Positions 6,820 through 14,623 of a stretch of DNA of 14,623 nucleotides are shown in pieces. The notes under the pieces were generated by a model that did no database searches, was not told the origin of the DNA, and was given only the letters and a program-made list of their open reading frames with translations. The translations under genes were made by a program, and so were the position numbers. Positions within the stretch are counted from its first letter, which is position 1. Each line of letters starts with the position of its first letter. Source of the DNA: Limnohabitans sp. (GTDB taxonomy: Bacteria > Pseudomonadota > Gammaproteobacteria > Burkholderiales > Burkholderiaceae_C); NCBI GenBank assembly GCA_021731425.1, contig JAKFXJ010000168.1, positions 1 to 14,623 of the forward strand, read 5' to 3'.

Positions 6820-7383
6820 ATGACAGCTTCCCTGACTTTTCGTCTCTCTGGCCAAGGCCTTGCTGCCTGCTTGCTGTTTGCGAGCCTGGCCGGATGTGGC
6901 AGTCTGTCCGGCTCTGTGAGTCGCGACACCTTCAAGCCCTATGTGCCCGAGGTGGTCCAGGGCAACTTTGTCTCCAACGAGCAGCGCCAGGCCTTGCGTC
7001 CAGGCATGCCGCGGGCTCAGGTGCGCGAAATTCTAGGCACCCCCTTGATTGCCAGTTTGTTCCACGCCAACCGCTGGGACTACGCCTTCAGCATCCAGCG
7101 CCAAGGCGTGCCAGCGCAAAACTTCAAGCTCACGGTTTACTTCAAGGGCGATGTGCTCGAGCAAATCGAGAGCGATGTGCTGCCCAGCGAGTCGGAGTTT
7201 GCCGGACGCTTGGTGCGGCCCCAGGCGGTGGGCAAGCTGCCCCCTCTGCAAGCCAGCGAAGAAGAATTGAAGAAATTCACCCCAGCTTTGACCCCCGCGG
7301 CACGCACCGATGTGCCCGCAGCGGCCCCCACGTCGGCCGCTTTGCCCAGCAGTTACCCGCCTTTGGAGCCGCCCGCCCGCTGA
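6820..7383 (+). CDS. bamE: Outer membrane protein assembly lipoprotein BamE (SmpA/OmlA)
   Basis: The 187-residue product starts with a lipoprotein signal peptide (residues 1-25) ending in the lipobox LAG-C, so Cys26 would be lipidated and the protein anchored in the outer membrane facing the periplasm. The SmpA/OmlA domain follows (about 45-115). Its typical segments are [17 protein letters not shown] and [10 protein letters not shown]. BamE is an accessory subunit of the BAM complex that inserts beta-barrel proteins. The domain is followed by about 65 further residues ending in an Ala/Pro-rich tail; E. coli BamE has only about 113 residues in all. The divergent fur-omlA pairing supports the call. 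dapB follows after 83 bases and may have its own promoter (CACAAT at 7443-7448). Confidence 0.94.
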   Translation: MTASLTFRLSGQGLAACLLFASLAGCGSLSGSVSRDTFKPYVPEVVQGNFVSNEQRQALRPGMPRAQVREILGTPLIASLFHANRWDYAFSIQRQGVPAQNFKLTVYFKGDVLEQIESDVLPSESEFAGRLVRPQAVGKLPPLQASEEELKKFTPALTPAARTDVPAAAPTSAALPSSYPPLEPPAR

Positions 7384-7466
7384 ACGGCTGGCGCTGGGTG
7401 CCCAGAGGGGCTGACCACCAACAAGCCCTTTGGGACCGAGTCCACAATATTTTGCCTATTCAAGCC

Positions 7467-8282
7467 ATGACCTCAACGAACCTCTTGCCCATCACCGTTG
7501 CCGGCGCATCCGGCCGCATGGGGCACATGCTGATCGAAGCCATTTTGGCCACCCAAGACTGCCGTCTGGCCGGTGCGCTGGACATCTCTGCCAGCCCGGC
7601 GCTTGGGCAAGATGCCGGGGCTTTACTGGGTCGGGTCACGGGCGTCTCGGTCACCGCCGATTTGAAAGCGGGCCTGCAAGGTGCGTCTTGCCTGATCGAT
7701 TTCACCCGCCCTGAAGGCACGCTGGCCCACTTGAAGGTCTGCCGAGAACTCGGCGTCAAGGCGGTCATTGGCACCACAGGCTTCACCGACGAACAAAAGG
7801 CCGAGATCGCCGAGATCGCCCGAGACATCGCCATCGTCATGGCCCCGAACATGAGTGTGGGCGTCAACGTCACCCTCAAGCTGCTGCAAATGGCCGCGCA
7901 AGCCATGTCCACGGGTTACGACATCGAAATCATCGAAGCCCACCACCGCCACAAGGTGGATGCGCCTTCGGGAACCGCCCTCAAGATGGGTGAGGTGATT
8001 GCCGAGGCCATTGGCCGCGACTTGAAAGAATGCGCGGTGTACGAGCGTTATGGCCACACGGGCGAGCGTGACCCGTCCACCATCGGGTTTTCGACCATTC
8101 GTGGCGGCGACATCGTGGGTGACCACACGGTGTTGTTTGCCGGCATTGGCGAGCGCATCGAGGTCACGCACAAATCTTCCAGCCGTGCCACCTACGCGCA
8201 AGGCAGTTTGCGTGCCGTGCGGTATCTGGCCCAACAGCCGCGCGGGCTGTTTGACATGTTCGACGTGCTGAACCTGCGCTGA
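7467..8282 (+). CDS. dapB: 4-hydroxy-tetrahydrodipicolinate reductase
   Basis: The 271-residue product has the N-terminal nucleotide-binding loop GASGRMG (13-19), the IGTTG segment near residue 110, and the catalytic/substrate motif [15 protein letters not shown] with His159, His160 and Lys163. The length agrees with DapB from other Proteobacteria (about 270). It reduces 4-hydroxy-tetrahydrodipicolinate with NAD(P)H in the diaminopimelate/lysine pathway, feeding both peptidoglycan and protein synthesis. The frame is open far upstream through bamE, but that part is an out-of-frame shadow. The ATG at 7467 gives the family N-terminus just before the Rossmann beta-strand [11 protein letters not shown]. 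The next gene, exbB, starts 23 bases after the stop, suggesting co-transcription. Confidence 0.97.
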   Translation: MTSTNLLPITVAGASGRMGHMLIEAILATQDCRLAGALDISASPALGQDAGALLGRVTGVSVTADLKAGLQGASCLIDFTRPEGTLAHLKVCRELGVKAVIGTTGFTDEQKAEIAEIARDIAIVMAPNMSVGVNVTLKLLQMAAQAMSTGYDIEIIEAHHRHKVDAPSGTALKMGEVIAEAIGRDLKECAVYERYGHTGERDPSTIGFSTIRGGDIVGDHTVLFAGIGERIEVTHKSSSRATYAQGSLRAVRYLAQQPRGLFDMFDVLNLR

Positions 8283-8305
8283 CGCGCCACAAGCCCAAGC
8301 CACCC

Positions 8306-8950
8306 ATGAGCCTGAACGACTTTTTGCTGCACAGCGACGTCGTCAGCCGCACGCTGGCGCTCATGCTGCTGGCCATGTCGGTGGGCAGTTGGGTGGTGAT
8401 CGCTTTGAAATGGCGTTTGCTCTCTCGGGTCACACAAGACGTGCCCCGCAGCGTGGCCGCCTTCTGGCAGGCTGCGGGTTTTGAGGATGCCCGCCAACGC
8501 GTGGCGCAGTTTGACCGCGAAGCCTGTGTGCTGCCCTTGCTCGATGCCACTTTGTTGCCTTTGGGAGGCACTTTGGCCTCGGCCGGTCAGCGCCACCACC
8601 AACTCACCCGCGTGCTGCGCGAAGCCATGCAGTCGGTGTTGCGCCGCTTGCAGTGGGGGCAGGTGCTTCTGGCCACTGCCGGGTCTATCTCGCCCTTTAT
8701 CGGTTTGCTGGGCACGGTTTGGGGCATTTTTAATGCCCTGAGCGGCATGGCCGATGGCGGCCCCATTCGCATTGAACAAATTGCCGGGCCTGTGGGCGAA
8801 GCCCTGGTCATGACCGCTGCCGGTCTGGCCGTGGCCATTCCAGCGGTGCTGGGCTACAACCTGCTGGGGCGGCGCATTGGCCAGATCGAGGCCGAACTCG
8901 AAGGCTTTGCGCACGATGTGCGAGCCTTGCTCACCGACCCCCGAGACTGA
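8306..8950 (+). CDS. ExbB/TolQ/MotA-family proton channel protein
   Basis: The 214-residue product has a membrane helix near 15-34, a cytoplasmic domain, and two further helices near 120-145 and 165-190. The family signature is present as GLLGTVWGIFNALSGM (133-148), including Thr137, followed by GPVGEALVMTAAGLAVAIPAV in the last helix. This is the three-helix topology of ExbB/TolQ. These pentamers form a proton-driven motor with ExbD/TolR, energising TonB-dependent transport or Tol-Pal function. Its partner follows 6 bases later. No tonB, tolA or tolB is nearby, so whether it serves TonB, Tol or another partner cannot be decided; I leave the symbol empty. Confidence 0.92.
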   Translation: MSLNDFLLHSDVVSRTLALMLLAMSVGSWVVIALKWRLLSRVTQDVPRSVAAFWQAAGFEDARQRVAQFDREACVLPLLDATLLPLGGTLASAGQRHHQLTRVLREAMQSVLRRLQWGQVLLATAGSISPFIGLLGTVWGIFNALSGMADGGPIRIEQIAGPVGEALVMTAAGLAVAIPAVLGYNLLGRRIGQIEAELEGFAHDVRALLTDPRD

Positions 8951-8956
8951 GCAGCC

Positions 8957-9376
8957 ATGGCTTTTGGACGCCTCTCCAGCCGCCCAAGCGATGCGCCCAT
9001 GAGCGAGATCAACGTCACACCCCTGGTGGACGTGATGCTGGTGTTGCTCGTCATCTTCATCTTGACCGCGCCTTTGATGACCAGTGCTATTCGCCTGGAT
9101 TTGCCCCAAAGCGAGGGCGGGGAGCCAGGGGTCGCGCCCCAGGCCGTGGTCTTGGTGGTCAATGCACAAGGTCAATGGTTCATGAACGAACAGCCCATCA
9201 CCGAAAACGATTTGCGCGAGCAACTGGCCCAAGCCGCCCGCCGTAACCCGCTGACCGAGCTGGAACTGCGTGCCGATGCGTCCGTGCCCTACGGCCGGGT
9301 GGTCGAGGCCATGGGCCTGGCCCAAAAAGCCGGTTTGAGCCGGATTGGCTTTGTGGCCGAGGTGGTTTCCCCCTGA
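8957..9376 (+). CDS. ExbD/TolR-family biopolymer transport protein
   Basis: The 139-residue product has a short cytoplasmic N-terminus, one membrane helix (about 23-43), and a periplasmic domain. The signature [20 protein letters not shown] (15-34) includes Asp25, which corresponds to the essential proton-carrying aspartate of E. coli ExbD. The C-terminal [24 protein letters not shown] segment matches the ExbD/TolR periplasmic fold. It pairs with the ExbB-like protein directly upstream (6-base gap, surely one transcript). The target of the motor is unknown because no TonB/TolA-type protein is encoded nearby. Confidence 0.94.
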   Translation: MAFGRLSSRPSDAPMSEINVTPLVDVMLVLLVIFILTAPLMTSAIRLDLPQSEGGEPGVAPQAVVLVVNAQGQWFMNEQPITENDLREQLAQAARRNPLTELELRADASVPYGRVVEAMGLAQKAGLSRIGFVAEVVSP

Positions 9377-9442
9377 AGCCGCCCGCGTCCGAGCGCCTGT
9401 GGCCTTGCAGCGACCGCGCCAAGCCTGGGGCCTCCCAGCCCC

Positions 9443-9448
9443 TACAAT
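9443..9448 (+). promoter_or_regulatory. Candidate -10 box for leuS, implying a leaderless mRNA
   Basis: TACAAT lies only 8 bases upstream of the leuS ATG at 9457. Transcription starting 6-8 bases after it would begin at or next to the start codon. No Shine-Dalgarno sequence is visible before the ATG, which fits a leaderless transcript. The -35 position has no good match. Confidence 0.45.
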
Positions 9449-9456
9449 TTAGCCCT

Positions 9457-12234
9457 ATGCAAGACAAGTACAACCACCTCGAAGTCGAACCCGCAGCGCA
9501 GTCCCGCTGGACGGCCCGCGATGCCTACCGCGTCACCGAAGACGCCAGCAAAAAGAAGTTTTACGCCTGCTCCATGCTGCCTTACCCCAGCGGCAAGCTG
9601 CACATGGGCCATGTGCGCAACTACACCATCAACGACATGCTCACGCGCAGCCTGCGCATGAAGGGCCACAACGTCTTGATGCCCATGGGCTGGGACGCGT
9701 TTGGTCTGCCCGCCGAAAATGCCGCCTTGAAGAATGGCGTGCCTCCGGCCAAGTGGACGTACGAAAACATCGCGTACATGAAAAAGCAGATGCAGGCCAT
9801 GGGCCTGGCCATCGACTGGTCACGGGAAGTCGCCACCTGCGACCCGACCTATTACAAGTGGAACCAGTGGCTGTTTTTGAAGATGCTGGAAAAAGGCATC
9901 GCCTACCGCAAGACCCAGGTCGTCAACTGGGACCCGGTGGACCAGACCGTGTTGGCCAACGAGCAGGTCATCGATGGCAAAGGCTGGCGCACGGGTGCCC
10001 CGGTTGAAAAGCGCGAAATTCCCGGTTATTACCTGAACATCACCGCTTACGCGCAAGAGCTGCTGGACCACGTGCAAATCGGCAACGACAAGGCCACGCT
10101 CAACGGCTGGCCCGACAAAGTGCGCCTGATGCAGGAAAACTGGATCGGTAAATCTGAGGGCGTGCGTTTCGCTTTTCCACACACCATCACAGGTGCCGAT
10201 GGCGCTTTGATCGGTGACGGCAAGATGTACGTGTTCACCACCCGCGCCGACACCATCATGGGTGTGACGTTTTGCGCGGTGGCGGCCGAGCACCCGCTGG
10301 CGCTGCATGCCGCGGCCAGCAACCCTGCGCTGGCGGCCTTCTTGGAAGAATGCAAAACCGGTGGCACCACTGAAGCCGAGTTGGCCACCCAAGAGAAAAA
10401 GGGCATGGCCACGGGCCTGTTTGTGACGCATCCGATCACAGGTGCGCAGGTCGAGGTCTGGGTTGGCAACTACGTGCTGATGTCTTACGGCGACGGCGCC
10501 GTGATGGGCGTGCCTGCACACGACGAGCGCGACTTTGCGTTTGCTTTGAAATACGACTTGCCGATTCGGCAGGTGGTGTCGCTGGCTCCGGTCGATGGGG
10601 GCTTTGCCCCCGGTTCGTCAGTCGCAGGCTCCGATTCCTCACCGGCGGCAAAGCCCCCAACGGCCTCGGTGGACGCGGGCGGTAAAAGTTTCGACGCCTC
10701 GGTCTGGGCCGAGTGGTACGCCACCAAAGACGGCGTGTGTGTCAACTCCGGCGAACTCGACGGTTTGACGCAAAAAGCCGCCGTTTACAAAGTGGCAGAG
10801 CTGCTCGCCGCCAAAGGCCTGGGCGAGAAAAAAACCACTTGGCGTCTGCGCGACTGGGGCGTGAGCCGCCAGCGCTACTGGGGCACCCCCATACCGATCA
10901 TCCATTGCGAGGAACACGGCGCGGTGCCGGTGCCCGAAAAAGACCTGCCCGTGGTGTTGCCGCAAGACTGCATCCCCGACGGCTCGGGCAACCCGCTGCA
11001 CAAGCACGAAGGCTTCCATGCGGGCGTGACTTGCCCCGTGTGCGGCAAGCCCGCCCGCCGCGAGACCGACACCATGGACACCTTCGTGGATTCGTCCTGG
11101 TACTTCATGCGCTATTGCGACCCGACCAACACCGAGAAGATGGTGGCGGACGGCGCTGATTACTGGATGCCGATGGACCAGTACATCGGCGGCATCGAGC
11201 ACGCGATCCTGCACCTGCTCTACGCCCGCTTCTGGACCAAGGTCATGCGCGACCTGGGCTTGGTCAAGGTGGACGAGCCCTTCAGCAAGCTGCTCACGCA
11301 GGGCATGGTGCTCAACCACATCTACTCACGCCGCACCGTCAAGGGCGGCAAGGACTATTTCTGGCCGCACGACGTGGAGCATGTGCTCGACGAGACCGGC
11401 AAGGTCATCGGTGCCAAGCTCAAGAACGAAGCCGACAGTGGCGACGGCCGCTTGCCCGTGGGCACTGCCATCGACTACGAAGGCGTGGGCACCATGTCCA
11501 AGTCCAAGAACAACGGTGTGGACCCGCAGGACCTGATCGAGCGCTACGGTGCCGACACAGCCCGTCTGTACACCATGTTCACCGCGCCGCCTGAAGTGAC
11601 GTTGGAGTGGAACGACTCCGCCGTGGAAGGCAGCTACCGCTTTTTGCGCCGCGTGTGGAACTTCGCGTTCAAGCACCACGAACTGCTGCGCTCGGCGACC
11701 AGCCAAGACCTGAGCCAAGCCGCCTTGGGCGATGCGGCCAAAGCGCTGCGCCGCGAGATGCACCTGGTGCTCAAGCAAGTGGGTTATGACTACGAGCGCA
11801 TGCAATACAACACGGTGGTGTCCGGTTGCATGAAGCTGCTGAACGCACTGGAAGACTTCAAGCCCGATGGCAGCGCAGGAGATACCGCAGCTCTCTGCGA
11901 AGGCGTGTCGATTTTGTCGCGCATGCTCTACCCCGCATGCCCGCACATCACCGACGAAATCTGGCAGCAACTGGGCTACGCCAAGGCTGTGGGTGAGTTG
12001 CTTGATGCGCCTTGGCCTGTGGTGGACGAGTCGGCCTTGGAGCGCGACCAGATTGAGCTGATGCTGCAGATCAACGGCAAGTTGCGCGGCTCGATTTGGG
12101 TGGCTGCGGCCGCAGACAAAGCGCAGATCGAGACGAGCGCCTTGGCCCACGAAGCGGTGGTCAAGCAGGCCGCAGGCGCGGCGCCCAAGAAAGTCATCGT
12201 GGTGCCGGGTCGTTTGGTCAACGTGGTGCTGTGA
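9457..12234 (+). CDS. leuS: Leucyl-tRNA synthetase (with an in-frame insertion in the editing domain)
   Basis: The 925-residue class I synthetase charges tRNA-Leu with leucine. The HIGH motif appears as HMGH (49-52) and the KMSKS loop as TMSKS (679-683). The CP1 editing domain contains [11 protein letters not shown] (Thr271 at its end) and the PAHDERD motif (353-359, Asp356 and Asp359), so proofreading should be intact. [16 protein letters not shown] then re-enters the catalytic core, and a C-terminal anticodon-binding domain follows. E. coli LeuRS has 860 residues. About 30 of the extra residues (376-405) lie between RQVVS and the [11 protein letters not shown] segment; they are rich in Gly, Ser, Pro and Ala and are encoded by a palindromic element. 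The gene is 80 bases after exbD and probably also has its own promoter. It lies 42 bases before lptE. Confidence 0.97.
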   Translation: MQDKYNHLEVEPAAQSRWTARDAYRVTEDASKKKFYACSMLPYPSGKLHMGHVRNYTINDMLTRSLRMKGHNVLMPMGWDAFGLPAENAALKNGVPPAKWTYENIAYMKKQMQAMGLAIDWSREVATCDPTYYKWNQWLFLKMLEKGIAYRKTQVVNWDPVDQTVLANEQVIDGKGWRTGAPVEKREIPGYYLNITAYAQELLDHVQIGNDKATLNGWPDKVRLMQENWIGKSEGVRFAFPHTITGADGALIGDGKMYVFTTRADTIMGVTFCAVAAEHPLALHAAASNPALAAFLEECKTGGTTEAELATQEKKGMATGLFVTHPITGAQVEVWVGNYVLMSYGDGAVMGVPAHDERDFAFALKYDLPIRQVVSLAPVDGGFAPGSSVAGSDSSPAAKPPTASVDAGGKSFDASVWAEWYATKDGVCVNSGELDGLTQKAAVYKVAELLAAKGLGEKKTTWRLRDWGVSRQRYWGTPIPIIHCEEHGAVPVPEKDLPVVLPQDCIPDGSGNPLHKHEGFHAGVTCPVCGKPARRETDTMDTFVDSSWYFMRYCDPTNTEKMVADGADYWMPMDQYIGGIEHAILHLLYARFWTKVMRDLGLVKVDEPFSKLLTQGMVLNHIYSRRTVKGGKDYFWPHDVEHVLDETGKVIGAKLKNEADSGDGRLPVGTAIDYEGVGTMSKSKNNGVDPQDLIERYGADTARLYTMFTAPPEVTLEWNDSAVEGSYRFLRRVWNFAFKHHELLRSATSQDLSQAALGDAAKALRREMHLVLKQVGYDYERMQYNTVVSGCMKLLNALEDFKPDGSAGDTAALCEGVSILSRMLYPACPHITDEIWQQLGYAKAVGELLDAPWPVVDESALERDQIELMLQINGKLRGSIWVAAAADKAQIETSALAHEAVVKQAAGAAPKKVIVVPGRLVNVVL
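10590..10665. repeat. Imperfect 76-bp palindromic element inserted in frame in leuS
   Basis: The arms 10590-10614 and 10641-10665 pair around a 26-base loop. The core is a perfect 12-bp match, GGGGGCTTTGCC (10597-10608) with GGCAAAGCCCCC (10647-10658). After one C.C mismatch it is extended inward by CCGGT/ACCGG (10610-10614/10641-10645). It is extended outward by a T-A pair, one A.A mismatch, and a five-pair stretch with one G.T wobble. The left arm is itself a small hairpin (GGGGGC-TTT-GCCCCC). The segment stays in frame and encodes the residues leuS has in excess over E. coli LeuRS. Two TCA codons fall within it, a codon scarce in the rest of the gene. Mobility is inferred; exact boundaries and target duplication are not visible. 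Confidence 0.6.
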
Positions 12235-12276
12235 GCCACGGCCGCATGACCAGACACCCCGAATGATCGCCCTGTG

Positions 12277-12813
12277 ATGAACACCTCACGCCGCCGCTGT
12301 TGGCAGTTGCTCAGTACCGGGCCTTTGATCGCTGGCCTGTCGGCGTGCGGCTTTCAGCTGCGAAACGCGGGTGATTACCCCTTCAAGACGCTGTTCGCCA
12401 ATTTCGCCACCACCTCGCCTTTGGGGGTGGAGTTGCGGCGCAACTTGCTGGGCACGGGCCGCATCACGCTGCTGACCGAGCCCGCACAAATGGCCACCGC
12501 CGATGCGGTGCTGGACATCCTGAGCGAAGAGCGTCAGCAGGCGGTGGTGGGTGTGAATGCCTCGGGCCAGGTGCGCGAGCTGCAACTGCGTTTGCGCGTG
12601 CGGTTCCGTTTGCGCACGCCCCAAGGCCAGGTGCTGATCGAGCCGGTGGAGCTGAGCCAGCAACGCGATCTGAGTTTCACCGAAACCGCGGCGCTGTCCA
12701 AGGAAATCGAGCAAGCCACCATGTACCGCGACATGCAGACCGACATCGTGCAGCAGATCATGCGGCGGCTGTCAGCGGTCAAGCCACGCGCCGCAGCGGC
12801 GGCCCAACCCTGA
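12277..12813 (+). CDS. lptE: LPS-assembly lipoprotein LptE
   Basis: The 178-residue product starts with a basic signal peptide (MNTSRRRCW) and a hydrophobic stretch ending in the lipobox LSA-C, with Cys24 as the lipidated residue. The following GFQLRNAG segment is the typical LptE start (CGF.LR). The rest has the alternating strand pattern of the LptE/RlpB fold, including a Thr/Glu-rich YRDMQTDIVQQIMRRL helix at the C-terminus. LptE plugs the LptD barrel and delivers lipopolysaccharide to the outer leaflet. A GTG at 12274 is directly before the ATG; I choose the ATG. The order leuS-lptE-holA is conserved widely in Proteobacteria and supports the call. holA starts 8 bases after the stop, so the two are co-transcribed. 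Confidence 0.93.
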   Translation: MNTSRRRCWQLLSTGPLIAGLSACGFQLRNAGDYPFKTLFANFATTSPLGVELRRNLLGTGRITLLTEPAQMATADAVLDILSEERQQAVVGVNASGQVRELQLRLRVRFRLRTPQGQVLIEPVELSQQRDLSFTETAALSKEIEQATMYRDMQTDIVQQIMRRLSAVKPRAAAAAQP

Positions 12814-12821
12814 CCCGCGCC

Positions 12822-13874
12822 ATGCAACTGGCCCTGCCCCAGCTCGGAGCGCACCTGCAAAAAGGCCTGCGCAGCCTGTACATCCTGCACGGCGACGAAC
12901 CCTTGATGCAACAAGAGGCCGCCGACGCCATCCGCGCCAGTGCCCGTGCTCAGGGTTACACCGAACGCAGTGTGCACACCGTCTCCGGGGCCCATTTCGA
13001 CTGGAGTGAGGTGCTGGCTGCCGGCGGCTCCCTCAGCCTTTTTGCCGACAAGCAAATCGTCGAAGTGCGCATTCCTTCGGGCAAGCCCGGCAAGGAAGGC
13101 AGCGCCGCCATCCAGCAATTGGTGGCCTCTGCTCAAGGCAACGACAGCACCTTGACCTTGGTCTTGCTGCCGCGCCTGGATGCGGCCACCCGCAAAGGGG
13201 CCTGGTTTGGTGCGCTCGAAAACGGTGGCGTGTCCATCCAGATCGATCCGGTTGATCGAAACGCCTTGCCCCAGTGGATTGCCCAGCGACTGCAAACGCA
13301 AGGCCAAAGCGTGGCCGCAGGCGAAGAGGGGCAGCGCACCCTGCAGTTTTTTGCCGACCGTGTGGAAGGCAATTTGCTGGCTGCACACCAGGAAATCCAG
13401 AAGCTGGGCTTGCTCTACCCCGCAGGCGAACTCAGCCAAGCGCAGGTCGAGGCGGCCGTGGTGAACGTGGCCCGTTATGACGTGTTCAAGCTCTCCGAGT
13501 CGGTCTTGTCGGGCCAGGTGGCCCGGGTCCAGCGCATGCTCGACGGCCTGCAGGCCGAGGGCGAAGCGGCTGTGCTGGTGCACTACACCCTCGCAGAAGA
13601 CATCCGCGCCATGAAGCGCGTGAAAGACGCCATGACCGCTGGCAAGCCCCTGCCCATGGCGCTGCGCGAGCAGCGCGTTTGGGGTCCGCGCGAGCGCTTG
13701 TTTGAGCGTGTGCTGCCCCGCATGAGCGAAGCTCGCCTGAACGGCCTGCTGCAAGCGGCTCACCAAGTGGACGGCATTGTCAAAGGCCTCAAAGTGCCCG
13801 ACTGGCCCACCGACCCTTGGCAGGCCCTGCAGCGCCTGGCTGTGCGTTTCTCGCGTTTTTGCAACGTGCGTTGA
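12822..13874 (+). CDS. holA: DNA polymerase III subunit delta
   Basis: The 350-residue product matches HolA in length (E. coli 343) and order. The N-terminal AAA+-like domain begins [20 protein letters not shown] (19-38), where the delta subunit lacks a working P-loop. The segment [20 protein letters not shown] (68-87) corresponds to the clamp-contacting region, and the [18 protein letters not shown] helix is characteristic. The C-terminal collar domain contains [14 protein letters not shown] and the AMKRVKDAM segment. Delta is the wrench that opens the beta sliding clamp within the clamp loader. The gene follows lptE by 8 bases and is followed by proA after 40 bases. Confidence 0.95.
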   Translation: MQLALPQLGAHLQKGLRSLYILHGDEPLMQQEAADAIRASARAQGYTERSVHTVSGAHFDWSEVLAAGGSLSLFADKQIVEVRIPSGKPGKEGSAAIQQLVASAQGNDSTLTLVLLPRLDAATRKGAWFGALENGGVSIQIDPVDRNALPQWIAQRLQTQGQSVAAGEEGQRTLQFFADRVEGNLLAAHQEIQKLGLLYPAGELSQAQVEAAVVNVARYDVFKLSESVLSGQVARVQRMLDGLQAEGEAAVLVHYTLAEDIRAMKRVKDAMTAGKPLPMALREQRVWGPRERLFERVLPRMSEARLNGLLQAAHQVDGIVKGLKVPDWPTDPWQALQRLAVRFSRFCNVR

Positions 13875-13914
13875 CTGTGGCGGGATGGACTGGTTCATCT
13901 GCGAAAATGTGCCC

Positions 13915-14623
13915 ATGACTGAATTCCAAACCGCTGAACACATGCAGGCCCTGGGCCAGCAAGCCAAAAAAGCGTCGGCGCTGATGGCCAAAGCCTCCGC
14001 GGCCACCAAGAACGCGGCTTTGCGCCACTTGGCCGCCTTGTTGCGCGAGAACACCGAGGCCTTGCAGCTGGACAACGCCAAAGACCTGGAACGCGCCCGC
14101 GCCGCTGGCTTGGCCGAGCCCATGGTGGACCGCCTGAAACTCACCCCCAAGGTCTTGGAGACCTGTGCCCTGGGCTGCGAGCAATTGGCGGCCATGCCCG
14201 ACGTGATTGGCGAAATCATCGGCATGAAGCAGGTGCCCAGCGGCATCCGTGTGGGCCAGATGCGGGTGCCGATTGGGGTGTTTGGCATGATTTTCGAGAG
14301 CCGCCCCAACGTGACCATTGAAGCGGCCAGCCTGTCGATCAAGAGCGGCAACGCCTGCATCTTGCGCGGTGGCTCTGAAGCCATCGAGTCGAACAAGGCC
14401 TTGGCCCGTCTGGTGCAGCAGGCCCTGACCAACAGCGGCCTGCCCGTCGATGCGGTGCAACTGGTGCAAACCACCGACCGCGCTGCGGTGGGCCAGCTCA
14501 TCACCATGCCGCAGTTTGTGGACGTGGTCATTCCGCGTGGCGGCAAGGGCCTCATCGAGCGCATCAGCGCCGAAGCCAAAGTGCCGGTCATCAAGCACCT
14601 GGACGGTAACTGCCACACCTATG
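13915..14623 (+). CDS. proA: Gamma-glutamyl phosphate reductase, 5' part only
   Basis: The frame starts at ATG 13915 and runs off the right edge after 236 complete codons; E. coli ProA has 417. The visible part covers the N-terminal NADPH-binding domain. Its aldehyde-dehydrogenase-superfamily segments are [18 protein letters not shown] (about 119-136), [16 protein letters not shown], and [10 protein letters not shown]. The sequence ends in HLDGNCHTY, which includes the predicted catalytic cysteine (Cys233). ProA reduces gamma-glutamyl phosphate to glutamate semialdehyde, the second step of proline synthesis. The start is chosen because it gives the family N-terminus; GAAAAT, 6 bases before the ATG, is a weak -10 candidate. 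A very long minus-strand frame over this region is only its shadow. Confidence 0.95.
   Translation, partial: MTEFQTAEHMQALGQQAKKASALMAKASAATKNAALRHLAALLRENTEALQLDNAKDLERARAAGLAEPMVDRLKLTPKVLETCALGCEQLAAMPDVIGEIIGMKQVPSGIRVGQMRVPIGVFGMIFESRPNVTIEAASLSIKSGNACILRGGSEAIESNKALARLVQQALTNSGLPVDAVQLVQTTDRAAVGQLITMPQFVDVVIPRGGKGLIERISAEAKVPVIKHLDGNCHTY

Noticed and set aside
6759..8282. A single 507-codon plus-strand frame covering bamE and dapB
   Set aside because: Only the last 271 codons (from 7467) resemble DapB. The upstream part is bamE read out of frame and has no domain, so it is not a fusion.
8192..9325. A 377-codon minus-strand frame opposite exbB and exbD
   Set aside because: Gln/His/Gly-rich shadow translation of two clear membrane-protein genes on the plus strand.
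9425..9438. Small hairpin CTGGG/CCCAG before leuS
   Set aside because: A 5-bp stem in G+C-rich DNA is expected by chance, and nothing else supports a role such as a leucine attenuator; no leader peptide rich in Leu codons is present.
12534..14618. A 694-codon open frame on the minus strand across lptE, holA and proA
   Set aside because: It is antisense to three recognised genes, has low-complexity residues and no family motif. Long antisense frames are expected in G+C-rich coding DNA.

Overview
The window looks like part of a Burkholderiales chromosome, most likely from a Comamonadaceae-type organism. The reasons are the high G+C content, the PtsN and HprK/P phosphorylation module next to hpf, fur divergent from bamE/omlA, and the run dapB - exbB - exbD - leuS - lptE - holA - proA. 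Protein sequences such as Fur, LeuRS and HprK also read as betaproteobacterial. Genus cannot be fixed from the sequence alone. Nearly all of it is housekeeping DNA: no rRNA, tRNA, CRISPR array, insertion sequence or prophage gene was recognised, and the longest gap without a gene is about 247 bases.

Left part (1-4131): the 3' end of an MTA/SAH nucleosidase gene converges on corA (Mg2+ transporter, minus strand). Upstream of corA on the same strand is a patatin-like phospholipase gene. A 12-bp perfect inverted repeat lies between those two. A 12-TM MFS exporter diverges from the patatin gene across a 67-bp shared promoter region.

Middle part (4132-7383): hpf (ribosome hibernation factor) has a structured leader and its own intrinsic terminator. 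It is followed by ptsN and hprK, the regulatory nitrogen-PTS IIA protein and the HPr kinase/phosphorylase. hprK converges on fur, and a stem-loop carries both stop codons. fur is divergent from bamE, an outer-membrane assembly lipoprotein.

Right part (7384-14623): a co-directional series holds dapB (lysine/peptidoglycan), an ExbB/ExbD proton-channel pair, leuS, lptE (LPS export), holA (DNA polymerase III delta) and the first 236 codons of proA (proline). Short spacings within exbB-exbD and lptE-holA suggest co-transcription. A good -10 box 8 bases before the leuS start suggests leuS also has its own, possibly leaderless, promoter.

The most striking anomaly is inside leuS. About 76 bp (10590-10665) form a long imperfect palindrome in frame, adding roughly 30 Gly/Ser/Pro/Ala-rich residues just after the editing-site motif of the CP1 domain. 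It looks like a small palindromic repeat that was inserted and tolerated in an essential gene, analogous to the Rickettsia palindromic elements.
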